From the NCBI RefSeq assembly GCF_003999195.1, contig NZ_RJVR01000292.1, positions 1 through 64,000 on the forward strand: a DNA stretch of 64,000 nucleotides, in the 5' to 3' direction. The DNA is from Streptomyces soli (GTDB lineage Bacteria; Actinomycetota; Actinomycetes; Streptomycetales; Streptomycetaceae). Shown one piece after another: positions 24,239 through 33,413 of the stretch. The notes beneath the pieces were generated by a model. It was not told where the DNA came from, did not search any database, and saw only the letters and a program-made list of their open reading frames with translations. Both the position numbers and the translations under genes were made by a program. Each line of letters starts with the position of its first letter. The stretch's first letter is position 1.

Positions 24239-26125
24239 GTGACGGATTCTGCGGCTCCCTCGTCGTTCTTCGGGCGGACTTCCAGCAGTGGCGAGGGCCG
24301 GACGCCTCTGAGGGCCTTCCTGAGGACCGAGACCGGCAGTGCGACGGTGCTGCTGGCCGGGACGCTCGCCGCCCTCGCCTGGGCCAACATCGGGCACGCG
24401 TCGTACGAGGACTTCTGGAACACGCGGCTCTCGGTCCTGGTCGGGGGCCGGGGGGTGTCGCTGACGCTGCGCGAATGGGTGAACAGCGGGCTGATGACGT
24501 TGTTCTTCTTCGTCGTCGGGCTGGAGGCGCGCCGCGAGTTCGACATGGGCGAGCTGCGGGAGCGGCGGCGGGTGACGCTGCCGTTGATCGCGGGCGTGAG
24601 CGGCATGCTCGTGCCGATCGCGGTCTTTCTCGCCATCAACGCCGGCCGCTCCTCGGCGCACGGCTGGGGCGCCGCGATGTCGACGGACACCGCCTTCGCG
24701 CTCGGCATGCTCGCGCTGCTCGGTTCTCGGTTCCCCAGCCGGCTGCACACCTTCATCCTCACCATCGCCGTCGTCGACGACCTGGTCGCGCTCGGGGTGA
24801 TCGCGGTCGCCTACAGCGAGCACGTCACCCTGCCCCCGCTGCTGGTGGCGCTCGGGATCTTCGGCGTGATCCTGCTGATCCGCGCGGCCGGTATGCGGTC
24901 GGGTCCGGTGTTCGGGGTGCTCGGGGCGGCGGTCTGGGTGGCGTTGCTGAAGTCCGGTGTGGACCCGGTGGTGGTCGGCCTGGCGCTGGGGCTGCTGACG
25001 TACGCGTATCCGGCGGCGCGCATCGACCTGGAACGGGCGAGCGGCCTGTTCCGCGCCTTCCGCGAGCAGCCGACGCCCGAGCTGGAGCGGTCGGTGCGCC
25101 AGGGGCTGGCGTCGGCGGTGTCGCCCAACGAGCGGCTGCAGCAGCTGTACCACCCCTGGACCAGCTATGTGATCGTGCCGCTGTTCGCCCTCGCGAACGC
25201 GGGCATCGCGATCAACGGCGATCTGCTGGGCCGCGCCTTCACCTCGCCGGTGACGCTCGGCATCCTGTGCGCGTACGTGCTGGGCAAGCCGCTCGGCATC
25301 ATCGGCACCACGTGGCTGACGATTCGCCTCAGCCGCGGCCGACTGGCCCCGCAGGTCGGCTGGGGAGCCGTGGCGGGCGGTGGCACGATCGCCGGGGTCG
25401 GCTTCACCGTGTCGCTGCTGATCGCCACCCTCGCCTTCCAGGGCGATCGGCTCGACGAGGCGAAGATCGGCATCCTCAGCGCGGTGGTCTGCTCCTTCGC
25501 CGCCACCTGGGCCATCGCCCTGGTCATCGGGGCCCTACCGCCACGCAGCCGCGCACGGGCCCTGGTCGGCACGGCCGAGAGCATCATCGACCTCGCCGCC
25601 CCGGTCGACCCGGACCGCGACCATCTGCGCGGGCCCAAGGAGGCGCTGGTGACCGTTGTCGAGTACGGCGACTTCGAGTGCCCCTACTGCGGCCAGGCCG
25701 AGCCGGTCGTCCGCGAACTGCTGGCCGACCACGGCGACGTACGTTACGTCTGGCGGCACCTGCCGCTGCCCGATGTCCACCCCCACGCCCAGCTTGCCGC
25801 CGAGGCGGCGGAGGCGGCGGGCCAGCAGGGTGCCTACTGGGAGATGCACGATCTGCTCATGGACAACCAGGACGCCCTGGAGATCCGCGACCTGCTGCGT
25901 TACGCCGAGCAGCTGAACCTCGACATGGAACGCTTCCGCCGGTGCCTGCACCAGCGCCCAGGGGCCGCCCGGGTCGCCGAAGACGTCGAGTCGGCGGACC
26001 TCAGCGGTGTCTCCGGGACTCCCAGCTTCTTCATCAACGGCCGCCGCCACGTGGGTGCGTACGACATCGACGCGCTGACCGCCGCTGTGCGGGCGGCCAA
26101 GGTGCGGGCCGCGCTGACGCGCTGA
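24239..26125 (+). CDS. nhaA: NhaA sodium/proton antiporter fused to a DsbA-like thioredoxin domain
   Basis: A 628-residue fusion from GTG 24239. Residues 20-425 form NhaA with the paired aspartates in '[18 protein letters not shown]' that carry sodium and protons, '[15 protein letters not shown]' and '[20 protein letters not shown]'. Residues 450-625 form a thioredoxin-fold domain with '[19 protein letters not shown]' (active CPYC) and '[15 protein letters not shown]' with the cis-Pro. This fusion occurs in several actinobacteria. The C-terminal domain is predicted on the cytoplasmic or outer side depending on helix count, so its redox partner is unknown. A palindrome GCCTCGCGAGGC lies just upstream. 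Confidence 0.9.
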   Translation: MTDSAAPSSFFGRTSSSGEGRTPLRAFLRTETGSATVLLAGTLAALAWANIGHASYEDFWNTRLSVLVGGRGVSLTLREWVNSGLMTLFFFVVGLEARREFDMGELRERRRVTLPLIAGVSGMLVPIAVFLAINAGRSSAHGWGAAMSTDTAFALGMLALLGSRFPSRLHTFILTIAVVDDLVALGVIAVAYSEHVTLPPLLVALGIFGVILLIRAAGMRSGPVFGVLGAAVWVALLKSGVDPVVVGLALGLLTYAYPAARIDLERASGLFRAFREQPTPELERSVRQGLASAVSPNERLQQLYHPWTSYVIVPLFALANAGIAINGDLLGRAFTSPVTLGILCAYVLGKPLGIIGTTWLTIRLSRGRLAPQVGWGAVAGGGTIAGVGFTVSLLIATLAFQGDRLDEAKIGILSAVVCSFAATWAIALVIGALPPRSRARALVGTAESIIDLAAPVDPDRDHLRGPKEALVTVVEYGDFECPYCGQAEPVVRELLADHGDVRYVWRHLPLPDVHPHAQLAAEAAEAAGQQGAYWEMHDLLMDNQDALEIRDLLRYAEQLNLDMERFRRCLHQRPGAARVAEDVESADLSGVSGTPSFFINGRRHVGAYDIDALTAAVRAAKVRAALTR

Positions 26126-26135
26126 CTCAGGCGGT

Positions 26136-26996
26136 CTACTCGGCCTCCGCCGACCCTGTGATCCGGAGTTTGCGCTGGGTGCGCTGGTAGAAGGTGGTAC
26201 GCCCCAGGCGTACCACCGTGGCCGCGTCGGGGACCATGGTGACCTCGATGATCTCGCCCGGGCACACCCGGCCCACCAGCCGGCCGTCGGCTTCGACCGC
26301 CAGCTCACCGCTGGTGAGGAGCACTTCGAGGGCGAGTTTCTCGCCGCTGGAGAGGAACAGGGAACGGTTGAAGGCCGAGTGCGGCGCGACGGGGGTGACC
26401 AGCAGCCCTTCGGCGCTCGGCGAGACGATCGGGCCGCCGGCGGAGAAGCTGTAGGCGGTCGACCCCGTGGGGGTGGCCACGATCACCGCGTCGGCGGCGT
26501 AGCTCACGAAGGGGTGCCCCTCGACCCGCAGCCCCACGGCGGCCGAGAGCTGTCCGGGGCTGCGGACCAGCACGATGTCGTTGAGGGCCAGCTCATCCCG
26601 GCCGCCGATGGTGGCGCGGACCCCGGACCGGGGCTCCAGAGTGAAGCGATGCCCGTCGATGGCCGACAGCGCTTCCGGTACGTCCGGGATGTCGACCTCG
26701 GCGAGGAACCCCAGCCTGCCGACGTTGACCCCCAGGACCGGCGCGCTGCCGCCGGAGGCGAGCCGCATCGCCCGGAGCATCGTTCCGTCCCCGCCCAGGC
26801 TCAGGATCAGATCCGCCCGCCGGGAGAGCTCCTCCGGCTCGACGGCCACCGCCGCGGGGTGGATACGCGTCGCCTCACCGGCCAGGCCGAGTACCTGGGC
26901 ACCCCGGTCCCTGGTCCAGTCCGTGATCGTCTGGATCGTGGAAAAGCAGTCCCTGCGCGGGTGCAACACCACACCGACGGCGCCGATCATTCCCAT
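26136..26996 (-). CDS. nadK: NAD kinase (NAD/ATP-NAD kinase family)
   Basis: A 286-residue enzyme that phosphorylates NAD to NADP. The start ATG 26996 has AGGAG seven bases upstream; the open frame above it is not supported. 'LILSLGGDGTMLRAMRLA' is the GGDG nucleotide loop, 'GVNVGRLGFLAEVD' and 'NDIVLVRSPG' follow, and 'ATPTGSTAYSFSAGGPIVSP' is the NAD-binding segment. Streptomyces usually have more than one NAD kinase; this stand-alone copy is not with the recN/argR-linked housekeeping gene. It is convergent with nhaA with a ten-base gap. Confidence 0.85.
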   Translation of the reverse strand: MGMIGAVGVVLHPRRDCFSTIQTITDWTRDRGAQVLGLAGEATRIHPAAVAVEPEELSRRADLILSLGGDGTMLRAMRLASGGSAPVLGVNVGRLGFLAEVDIPDVPEALSAIDGHRFTLEPRSGVRATIGGRDELALNDIVLVRSPGQLSAAVGLRVEGHPFVSYAADAVIVATPTGSTAYSFSAGGPIVSPSAEGLLVTPVAPHSAFNRSLFLSSGEKLALEVLLTSGELAVEADGRLVGRVCPGEIIEVTMVPDAATVVRLGRTTFYQRTQRKLRITGSAEAE

Positions 26997-27180
26997 GCGC
27001 CCGCTCCTAGCTCTCCGGCCCCCTCCAGTGAGGCACAGACCCCTCGGCCGGGCAAGCCCCCGTCCTCGTGGCCCTTCCTGGGGGCGCCACCCCCAGGAAG
27101 ACACGTCCTGCCCCCCTCGCCCGCCCGACGGCTTCTGGGCGGAAGAGAGCGCCTGCCCCGCAGCTCACCGAGGAGACCCC

Positions 27181-27543
27181 CTGCCCGCCACCGCCGACGT
27201 CGAACAGTGGATCAAGCAGTACGAGCACGCCTGGCGCACCAACGACCCCGACGACATCCAGGCCCTTTTCACCTCCGGCGCCGAATACCACGAATGGCCC
27301 TACGCGACCTCATGGATCGGACGAAAGGAGATCGTCGAGGGCTGGCTGGGACGCGAACACATGCAGACAGGCGGCTGGACCTTCGATTCGTCGATCCTGA
27401 CCATCAACGGCGACACCGCCGCCGTCGAAGGGACCGGCGTCTACCAGGAGTACGGGACTTTCGCCAACCTGTGGATCGTCACCTTCGCCGACGACGGCCG
27501 CTGCGCCATCTTCCGCATGTGGAACAACGAAGTTGAGAGCTGA
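27181..27543 (+). CDS. SnoaL/NTF2-like fold protein with CTG start
   Basis: A protein of about 120 residues with the cone-shaped NTF2 fold: 'VEQWIKQYEHAWRTNDPDDI', 'YHEWPYATSWIGRKEIVEGW' and 'WIVTFADDGRCAIFRMWNN'. AGGAGA at 27171-27176 lies four bases before CTG 27181 (LPATADVEQW), and no ATG, GTG or TTG fits between that site and the domain. Translation from CTG, or loss of an original ATG/GTG by one base change, are both possible. Function is unknown; homologues are annotated as nuclear transport factor 2 family. It sits just upstream of the Nit1C operon with a 150-base gap. Confidence 0.65.
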   Translation: MPATADVEQWIKQYEHAWRTNDPDDIQALFTSGAEYHEWPYATSWIGRKEIVEGWLGREHMQTGGWTFDSSILTINGDTAAVEGTGVYQEYGTFANLWIVTFADDGRCAIFRMWNNEVES

Positions 27544-27696
27544 CCGCCGGAACCAAGGTCAGCACCCCCGAGCGCTGAGAGGATTAGGTAACGTCGCTTT
27601 ATTCCGGATGACGTCGATCGGTAATTCCCACTGGCTGAAGTAGTACTCACAAGCAGCGTCGAAGTGTCAACCTCGGCGCCTCGCCTGGAGGACTTC

Positions 27697-28002
27697 ATGC
27701 CTGAGCTCTATTTCCATGTGCGCTGGCCGGACGGTGCGAGCCTGCGGTGCTATTCACCTTCCACCGTAGTCGCGGACTACTTCACTCCGGGTGCCGTGTA
27801 CGACGTCACCGACTTCCTGGAGCGCAGTCGCCAGTCGCTCGGCATCGCGAGTGAGCGCGTCCGGGAGAAGTACGGCTTCTCCTGCACCGGCGCGTCGGAC
27901 CAGCTCGCGGAGATCGAGCGCACCGCCGCCGCGTACGCCGGCCGGCCCGGGGCCACCGTGACCGTGGAAGCCCTGCGGTATGCCGACGGGAGCGAGCGAT
28001 GA
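27697..28002 (+). CDS. MSMEG_0570-family nitrogen starvation response protein
   Basis: A 101-residue protein from ATG 27697, with TGGAGGA ahead. 'MPELYFHVRWPDGASLRCYSPS' in outline, then 'VVADYFTPG' and 'SLGIASERVREKYGFSC', match the TIGR04042 family that occurs only in Nit1C clusters. Its biochemical role is unknown. It overlaps the flavoprotein gene by four bases and leads the nine-gene operon. Confidence 0.85.
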   Translation: MPELYFHVRWPDGASLRCYSPSTVVADYFTPGAVYDVTDFLERSRQSLGIASERVREKYGFSCTGASDQLAEIERTAAAYAGRPGATVTVEALRYADGSER

Positions 28003-29312
28003 GCCCGGCACGGCTGGCGGGGGCCCACTATCCGGTGGCCGTGGTCGGGGGCGGGCAGGCGGGGCTGTCGGTCAGCTACTGGCTGCGCGAGCGCGGCATC
28101 GAGCACATCGTGATCGAGGCTAACCGGGTCGGGAGCGAGTGGCGGGAGCGCCGCTGGGACAGCTTCTGCCTGGTCACGCCCAACTGGCAGTGCAGGTTGC
28201 CCGGTTTCCCCTACCAGGGCTCCGATCCGGACGGGTTCATGGTCCGCGACGAGATCGTGCGGTACCTCGAGGACTACGTGGCCTTCTTCCGGCCGCCGCT
28301 GGTGGAGGGCGTGTCCGTCACCGGGCTGCGCCGGGCCGCCAGTGGCACCTTCGAACTGAGCACCACCCAAGGGGACTTCACCGCCGAGCAGGTGGTGGTC
28401 GCCACCGGCCCGTACCACACGCCCTCCATCCCCCGGATGGCCGAGCGGCTGCCCGCGGGCATCGAGCAGCTCCACTCCTCTCGCTACCGCAACGCGGACC
28501 AGCTTCCCGAGGGCGGCGTCCTGGTGGTCGGCACCGGCCAGTCCGGCTGCCAGATCGCCGAGGACCTGCACCTCGCGGGCCGCCAGGTCCATCTGGCCGT
28601 CGGCAGCGCCCCGCGCGTGGCCCGCTTCTACCGGGGCCGGGACTGCGTGGCCTGGCTGGACGAGATGGGGCACTACGCCAAGGGCATCGACCAGTTCGAC
28701 GACGCCGGCGCGGTGCGCATGCGGGTCAACCACTACGTGACCGGGCGCGACGGCGGCCGCGACATCGACCTGCGGGCCTTCGCGCGGGACGGGATGCGGC
28801 TGTACGGGCGACTGACCGGCATCGACGGCCCGGGGCTGGAGTTCGCCGACGACCTGAAGGTCAACCTCGACCGGGCCGACATGGTGGCCGAGGGCATCAA
28901 GGACGCCATCGACGCGCACATCACCGCGCACGGCATAGCGGCTCCCGAGGAGTCACGGTACGTACCGGTGTGGGAGCCGGACGGTCAGCCGGGCAGCCTC
29001 GACCTGGCAGCCGCCGGGATCACCTCCGTCATCTGGTCGACCGGCTTCACCCGCGACCACCGGTGGATCGAGATACCCGCCTTCGACGGCCGCGGCTACC
29101 CGATGCACTGGCGCGGCGCCAGCAGCTGTCCCGGCCTGTACTTCCTGGGCCTGCCCTGGCAGTACTCCTGGGGGTCGGGCCGCTTCGAAGCGGTGGGCCG
29201 GGACGCGGAGTTCCTCGCCGGCCACATCGACGCCTCGCGCCGCACGGCCGACGTCTGCGGCGCCCTGACCGGCGCACCCAACGAACTCACCGCCGCCCTC
29301 CCGATCGGCTGA
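27999..29312 (+). CDS. MSMEG_0569-family flavin-dependent oxidoreductase
   Basis: A 437-residue flavoprotein monooxygenase-like enzyme. The FAD site 'VAVVGGGQAGLSVSYWL' lies at residues 13-29 and the NADPH site 'VLVVGTGQSGCQIAEDL' at about 176-192. 'SFCLVTPNWQCRLPGFPYQG' and the C-terminal 'LGLPWQYSWGSGRFEAVG' are typical of the TIGR04046 family in Nit1C operons. It starts at ATG 27999 inside the previous stop. It probably oxidises an organic nitrogen compound; the substrate is not known. Confidence 0.88.
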   Translation: MSPARLAGAHYPVAVVGGGQAGLSVSYWLRERGIEHIVIEANRVGSEWRERRWDSFCLVTPNWQCRLPGFPYQGSDPDGFMVRDEIVRYLEDYVAFFRPPLVEGVSVTGLRRAASGTFELSTTQGDFTAEQVVVATGPYHTPSIPRMAERLPAGIEQLHSSRYRNADQLPEGGVLVVGTGQSGCQIAEDLHLAGRQVHLAVGSAPRVARFYRGRDCVAWLDEMGHYAKGIDQFDDAGAVRMRVNHYVTGRDGGRDIDLRAFARDGMRLYGRLTGIDGPGLEFADDLKVNLDRADMVAEGIKDAIDAHITAHGIAAPEESRYVPVWEPDGQPGSLDLAAAGITSVIWSTGFTRDHRWIEIPAFDGRGYPMHWRGASSCPGLYFLGLPWQYSWGSGRFEAVGRDAEFLAGHIDASRRTADVCGALTGAPNELTAALPIG

Positions 29313-29325
29313 AGGGGTCAACGAC

Positions 29326-30141
29326 ATGGTCTCCGACGCCCACCGCCACATCGGCGTGCTGCCCGCCTACCCCTTCTACGGGGGGCCGCCCGTCCAGCCC
29401 GACACCACCGCCCGCGCCACTGTCAAGCAGCTCGTCGCCGACCTCGACGCGGAGGGCACCGAACGCGCCCTGGTGATCCCCAACTACGGCGTCCCGGACC
29501 CCGACATCGCCTTCTCCTTCAACGAGCTGGCCGTCGAGGCCGCCCAGGCCGACGACCGGATCCGCGCCGGGCTGTGGGTCTCCCCGCGCCCCGAGGACGA
29601 GCACCGCACCGCAGCCGCCCTCGCCCTGGCCGGCGAGGAGGGCGTACGGGCGCTCAAGCTCAGCTTCCTGCTGGGCGGCCGCCCCACCGACCCGGCCTGC
29701 CGGCCACAGCTGGACCGGATCTTCGCCGAGGCCGGGCGCCTCGGGCTTGTGGTCCACGTCCACACCTCCCCCGGCGCCGCCTCCGACATCGACGAGGTCG
29801 GCCACCTGGTGGAGTGGTACGCCGACCAGGTCCCCGTTCATCTCGTGCACTTCGGCGGCGGGATGAGCGGCCACATCAAGCTCGCCGGCTCCCGGTTCTT
29901 CGACTGGATCGAAGACGGCAAGCGCGTCTACACCGACCTCTCCTGGGCCATCGGCTTCGCACCGCGCTGGCTGGCCCAGGAGATCGAGCGCCGCGGTATC
30001 GGCCACGACCGCGTGCTCTTCGCCAGTGACCAGCCGTGGGGTGACTTCGCGGGCGAGCACGCCCGGTTGACCGCCGCGGCCGGTGGCGGCGAACTCGGCG
30101 AACTCGTCTTCCGGGACACCTTCGCCGCGCTCTACGACTGA
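29326..30141 (+). CDS. Amidohydrolase-family protein of the Nit1C operon
   Basis: A 271-residue TIM-barrel metal hydrolase of the amidohydrolase-2 type. 'DAHRHIG' at the start is the D/H-x-H metal motif, 'LVVHVHTSPG' offers a further His, 'VHLVHFGGGMSGH' another, and 'VLFASDQPWGDF' the catalytic Asp. These enzymes decarboxylate or hydrolyse C-N and C-O bonds. It begins 13 bases after the flavoprotein and belongs to the same transcript. It is not among the usual core Nit1C genes, so it may extend the pathway to another substrate. Confidence 0.8.
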   Translation: MVSDAHRHIGVLPAYPFYGGPPVQPDTTARATVKQLVADLDAEGTERALVIPNYGVPDPDIAFSFNELAVEAAQADDRIRAGLWVSPRPEDEHRTAAALALAGEEGVRALKLSFLLGGRPTDPACRPQLDRIFAEAGRLGLVVHVHTSPGAASDIDEVGHLVEWYADQVPVHLVHFGGGMSGHIKLAGSRFFDWIEDGKRVYTDLSWAIGFAPRWLAQEIERRGIGHDRVLFASDQPWGDFAGEHARLTAAAGGGELGELVFRDTFAALYD

Positions 30142-30197
30142 CTCCCTCCTCCAACCGCCCCCGTCCCACTCGTACACCTCGTCCAAGGAGACTGCCC

Positions 30198-30722
30198 ATG
30201 TCCGAAACCACCGTCGAGCTGACCGACGTCGAGCAGAAGTCGCTGACCGAGATCCCCCACCCGTCGCTGCCCGAGGGCTCCAGCATCTACGGCTCGACCA
30301 AGGTCTTCCCCGACTACCAGGCCGAGGACGGCGAGACCTACTTCACCCTCGTCCACGGCATCGCCCACGAGTCGTCCGTCAGCTTCGTCGCCGTCCTGCA
30401 GGCCACCCGCGCGCTGCGCAAGGGCTTCGAGACCGCCATCTACTTCTACGGCCCCGGCTCGCTCAACTGCCTGGCCACCCGCGGCTTCCCGACCACCGGC
30501 AACTCCGCCTTCCCCGGCGAGCACAACATCAACAACCAGCTCAAGACCTTCATCTCCGAGGGCGGCAAGGTCTTCTGCTGCCGCTTCGGCCTGTCCCTGC
30601 ACGGCGCCCGCGAGGAGGACCTCATCGAGGGCGTGATCCCCACGCACCCGCTGGACGTGCAGGACGCGCTGATCCACTACGCCCGCAAGGGCGCCATCAT
30701 CAACTCCACCTACCAGCTGTAA
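30198..30722 (+). CDS. MSMEG_0572/Sll0783-family nitrogen starvation response protein
   Basis: A 174-residue protein from ATG 30198, with AAGGAGA upstream. 'GSSIYGSTKVFPDYQAEDGE', 'GFETAIYFYGPGSLNCLATRG' and 'GGKVFCCRFGLSLHGAREED' are hallmarks of the TIGR04044 family, whose cyanobacterial member Sll0783 is strongly induced by nitrogen starvation. The conserved Cys pair 'CC' may bind metal. It is diagnostic for Nit1C. Confidence 0.9.
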   Translation: MSETTVELTDVEQKSLTEIPHPSLPEGSSIYGSTKVFPDYQAEDGETYFTLVHGIAHESSVSFVAVLQATRALRKGFETAIYFYGPGSLNCLATRGFPTTGNSAFPGEHNINNQLKTFISEGGKVFCCRFGLSLHGAREEDLIEGVIPTHPLDVQDALIHYARKGAIINSTYQL

Positions 30723-30732
30723 GGGGAACGAC

Positions 30733-31839
30733 GTGAGCGTTGGCACCCACTCGACGAGTACGGCGGTGGACGTGCGGATCATGACCCGCGCCGAACTCGC
30801 CCTCCACGGCCTGCGGACGGACGCACCCGTACGGCGGCCAGATGGCGCGGGGCCCAGCGACGACGGCCACGTCCTCGTCGACGGTGCCAACGCCGCGCTT
30901 CCCCGCAACCCCGACAGTCCCTACTTCGTACGCAACGGCAAGGTCTGGCTCGGCGACGAGGCCGGAACATTCGAGGACACCGGGCTGGCCTACTCCCCCG
31001 TACAACGACCGAAGTTCTACGACCTGACGACGGCCGACGGCATCCGCTACGAGGAGATCGCCCGCCTCCACGGCGCCGACGTCCTCGCCACCACCGTCGT
31101 CCAGACCTGCATCCGCTACGCCGAGGCCGACCGCTGCCGCTTCTGCACCATCGAGGAGTCGCTGCGCTCCGGCGCGACGGTCGCCGCCAAGACCCCCGCC
31201 CAGCTCGCCGAGGTCGCCGAGGCCGCCGTACGGCTCGACGGGGTCAAGCAGATGGTCATGACCACCGGCACCACCACCGGCCCCGACCGGGGCGCCCGCA
31301 CCCTCGCACGCTCCGTGCGCGCGGTGCTGGCGGCGGTGCCCGGACTGCCCATCCAGGTTCAGTGCGAACCGCCCGGCGACCTGGCCTGGATCCGCGAACT
31401 GCACGACGCCGGAGCCACCGCGATCGGCATCCACGTCGAGGCCCTCGACGACCAGGTGCGGCGGCGCTGGATGCCCGGCAAATCCACTGTCCCGATGTCC
31501 GAGTACGAGGCCGCCTGGGACGAGGCCGTCCGGGTCTTCGGCCCCAACCGCGTCTCCACGTACCTGCTGGCCGGCCTCGGCGAGGATCCGGACGAGCTGA
31601 TCGAGGGGGCGGGGAAGCTGATCGCCCGTGGCGTGTACCCGTTCGTCGTCCCCTTCCGCCCCATGAGCGGCACCCTCGCCGCCCGGGACGGAATCGGCAC
31701 CCCCACCGCGGAGTACCTCCGGTACGTCACCGAAGGCGTCGCCGCGAAGCTGCGCGCCGCGGGCATGCAGGGTGCCGACCAGAACGCCGGCTGCGCGGCT
31801 TGCGGGGCGTGCAGTGTGCTGCGCACGGCGGGCGGGTGA
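30733..31839 (+). CDS. MSMEG_0568-family radical SAM protein
   Basis: A 368-residue radical SAM enzyme from GTG 30733. The cluster motif is C126-x8-C135-x2-C138 ('CIRYAEADRCRFC'), an unusual spacing found in the TIGR04043 family of Nit1C clusters. 'MVMTTGTTTGPDRGA' and 'IQVQCEPPGD' form the SAM-binding barrel. A second set of cysteines, C354-x2-C357-x2-C360, closes the protein and may hold an auxiliary cluster. The gene overlaps the next by GTGA. Confidence 0.9.
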   Translation: MSVGTHSTSTAVDVRIMTRAELALHGLRTDAPVRRPDGAGPSDDGHVLVDGANAALPRNPDSPYFVRNGKVWLGDEAGTFEDTGLAYSPVQRPKFYDLTTADGIRYEEIARLHGADVLATTVVQTCIRYAEADRCRFCTIEESLRSGATVAAKTPAQLAEVAEAAVRLDGVKQMVMTTGTTTGPDRGARTLARSVRAVLAAVPGLPIQVQCEPPGDLAWIRELHDAGATAIGIHVEALDDQVRRRWMPGKSTVPMSEYEAAWDEAVRVFGPNRVSTYLLAGLGEDPDELIEGAGKLIARGVYPFVVPFRPMSGTLAARDGIGTPTAEYLRYVTEGVAAKLRAAGMQGADQNAGCAACGACSVLRTAGG

Positions 31840-33413
31840 CGGGCATGCGTAACTTCGGCCCCGATGCGGCTGCGGTGGGTTCTCCCCCCACCCCGCCCCT
31901 TCCCGAAACCGGGGGCAAGCCCCCAGCCCCCCTGACGTCCTCCGGGCGTGTCCTCAATCGCCGGACGGGCTCCAAAGAACCCCTCCTGGACCTGGTCGGC
32001 CGTCACCCCGACCACGTCGCGCCTGAGGACATCCTGCTTCTGCTCGGCGACCGCAGCACCATCGCCCGGCAGCCCGGCTTCCGGATCGAAGAGGCAACCA
32101 GCGCGGAGGCGTTGAGCGGCTACCTGCGGCTGCGGCAGGACATATTCGTCGATGAGCAGGGGCTGTTCGAGGGGCACGACCTGGACGACCGGGACGACGA
32201 CCCGCGCACCATCGTGTTTGTCGCTCGCGACCGTGACGGCGCCGTCGCGGGCGGGGTGCGGCTGGGGCCGGTCGAGGACGGGCCTGACATCGGGTGGTGG
32301 GCCGGGGGGCGGCTTGCGGTCGCGCCGGCCGCACGGCGGCTGGGCGGGGTAGGGGCGGCGCTGGTGCGGGCGGCGTGTGCCCGGGCGGAGGCCGAGGGCG
32401 CGTTGCGGTTCGACGCGACGGTGCAGGTGCGGGGCGAGCCGTTGTTCACGCGGCTGGGGTGGCGGCGGGTCCGGGAGGTGACGGTCGCCGGGGCACCGCA
32501 CGTGCTGATGCGGTGGCCGATCGGCCGGATCGCCGCGCAGGCCTCGGCCACGAAGGCATTGTTGGGCCCGCTGCTGGCGGGGCTGAGCCCCGGCGGCACC
32601 GGCTTCGTGGGCGACGACGGCGCGCCTGTGCCGGGCACCGATGTGATCGCCGCGTGCGACGCCATTGTGCCGTCCATGGTCGAGCGGGACCCGGAGTGGG
32701 CGGGCTGGTGCTCGGTGCTGGTCAATCTCAACGACCTGGCGGCGATGGGCGCTTCGCCGGTCGGGCTGCTGGACGCGCTCGGCGCGCGGGACGCCTCGCA
32801 TGCCGCCCGGGTGCTGTCGGGGCTGAGGCGCGCGGCCGAGGCCTACGACGTCCCGGTGCTGGGCGGCCACACCCAGTTCGGGGTGCCGGCCGCGCTGTCG
32901 GTGACCGCGCTGGGCCGGACCCGGCATCCCGTGCCGGGCGGCGGCGGACGCCCCGGGCACGCCGTACGCCTCACCGCCGACCTGGGTGGCGGCTGGCGGA
33001 CCGGATACCGCGGCCGCCAGTGGGATTCGACCACCCATCGCCGTACGGACGAGCTGCGTACGATGCTCGGCGCGGTCGCCGCCGCCCGCCCGGCCGCCGC
33101 CAAGGACGTGTCGATGGCCGGGATCGCCGGCACCCTCGGGATGCTCGCGGAGGCCGGCGGCTGCGGCGCCGTACTCGATGTGGCCGCTGTGCCGCGGCCG
33201 GAGGGCGCGGCCGTCGGTGACTGGCTCACGTGCTTCCCCGGCTTCGCCATGCTCACCGCCGACGCACCGGGCGCGCCGCCGCCGGCCGCCGGGCCGGCGA
33301 CCGGCGCGGAGTGCGGGGAGCTGACCGCAGGGCAGGGCGTTGGGCTGCGCTGGCCCGACGGAGAGATCACGGAAGCGGTCGCCGGCACGGTGACCGGAAT
33401 GGGGATCGCATGA
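31836..33413 (+). CDS. GNAT acetyltransferase fused to AIR-synthase-like domain (MSMEG_0567 / Sll0787)
   Basis: About 525 residues from GTG 31836; ATG 31845 is an alternative. Residues 90-225 form the GNAT half ('YLRLRQDIFVDEQGLFEGHD', 'GRLAVAPAARRLGGVGAALV'). Residues 240-525 form the AIR-synthase-related half ('VNLNDLAAMGASPVGLLDAL', 'VPVLGGHTQFGVP', 'DVSMAGIAGTLGMLAEAGG'), a fold that binds ATP and formyl or aminoimidazole substrates. In cyanobacteria the two halves are separate genes. Residues 16-46 are low-complexity Pro/Gly/Thr sequence from a repeat element inserted in frame. It overlaps the nitrilase gene by ATGA. Confidence 0.88.
   Translation: MTGMRNFGPDAAAVGSPPTPPLPETGGKPPAPLTSSGRVLNRRTGSKEPLLDLVGRHPDHVAPEDILLLLGDRSTIARQPGFRIEEATSAEALSGYLRLRQDIFVDEQGLFEGHDLDDRDDDPRTIVFVARDRDGAVAGGVRLGPVEDGPDIGWWAGGRLAVAPAARRLGGVGAALVRAACARAEAEGALRFDATVQVRGEPLFTRLGWRRVREVTVAGAPHVLMRWPIGRIAAQASATKALLGPLLAGLSPGGTGFVGDDGAPVPGTDVIAACDAIVPSMVERDPEWAGWCSVLVNLNDLAAMGASPVGLLDALGARDASHAARVLSGLRRAAEAYDVPVLGGHTQFGVPAALSVTALGRTRHPVPGGGGRPGHAVRLTADLGGGWRTGYRGRQWDSTTHRRTDELRTMLGAVAAARPAAAKDVSMAGIAGTLGMLAEAGGCGAVLDVAAVPRPEGAAVGDWLTCFPGFAMLTADAPGAPPPAAGPATGAECGELTAGQGVGLRWPDGEITEAVAGTVTGMGIA
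31881..31970. repeat. Intergenic-type repeat lying inside the GNAT-AIR coding region
   Basis: The stretch contains C-run/G-run palindrome GGGGGCAAGCCCCC and the segment TCCTCAATCGCCGGACGGGC, both characteristic of the dispersed repeat found between genes in Streptomyces. It encodes a Pro-rich spacer without stops. Confidence 0.6.

Noticed and set aside
27544..27696. GlnR box before the Nit1C operon
   Set aside because: GGTAAC at about 27586 fits an a-site, but the b-site six bases later is TTATT instead of GAAAC. A nitrogen regulator is plausible, but the sequence does not support it.
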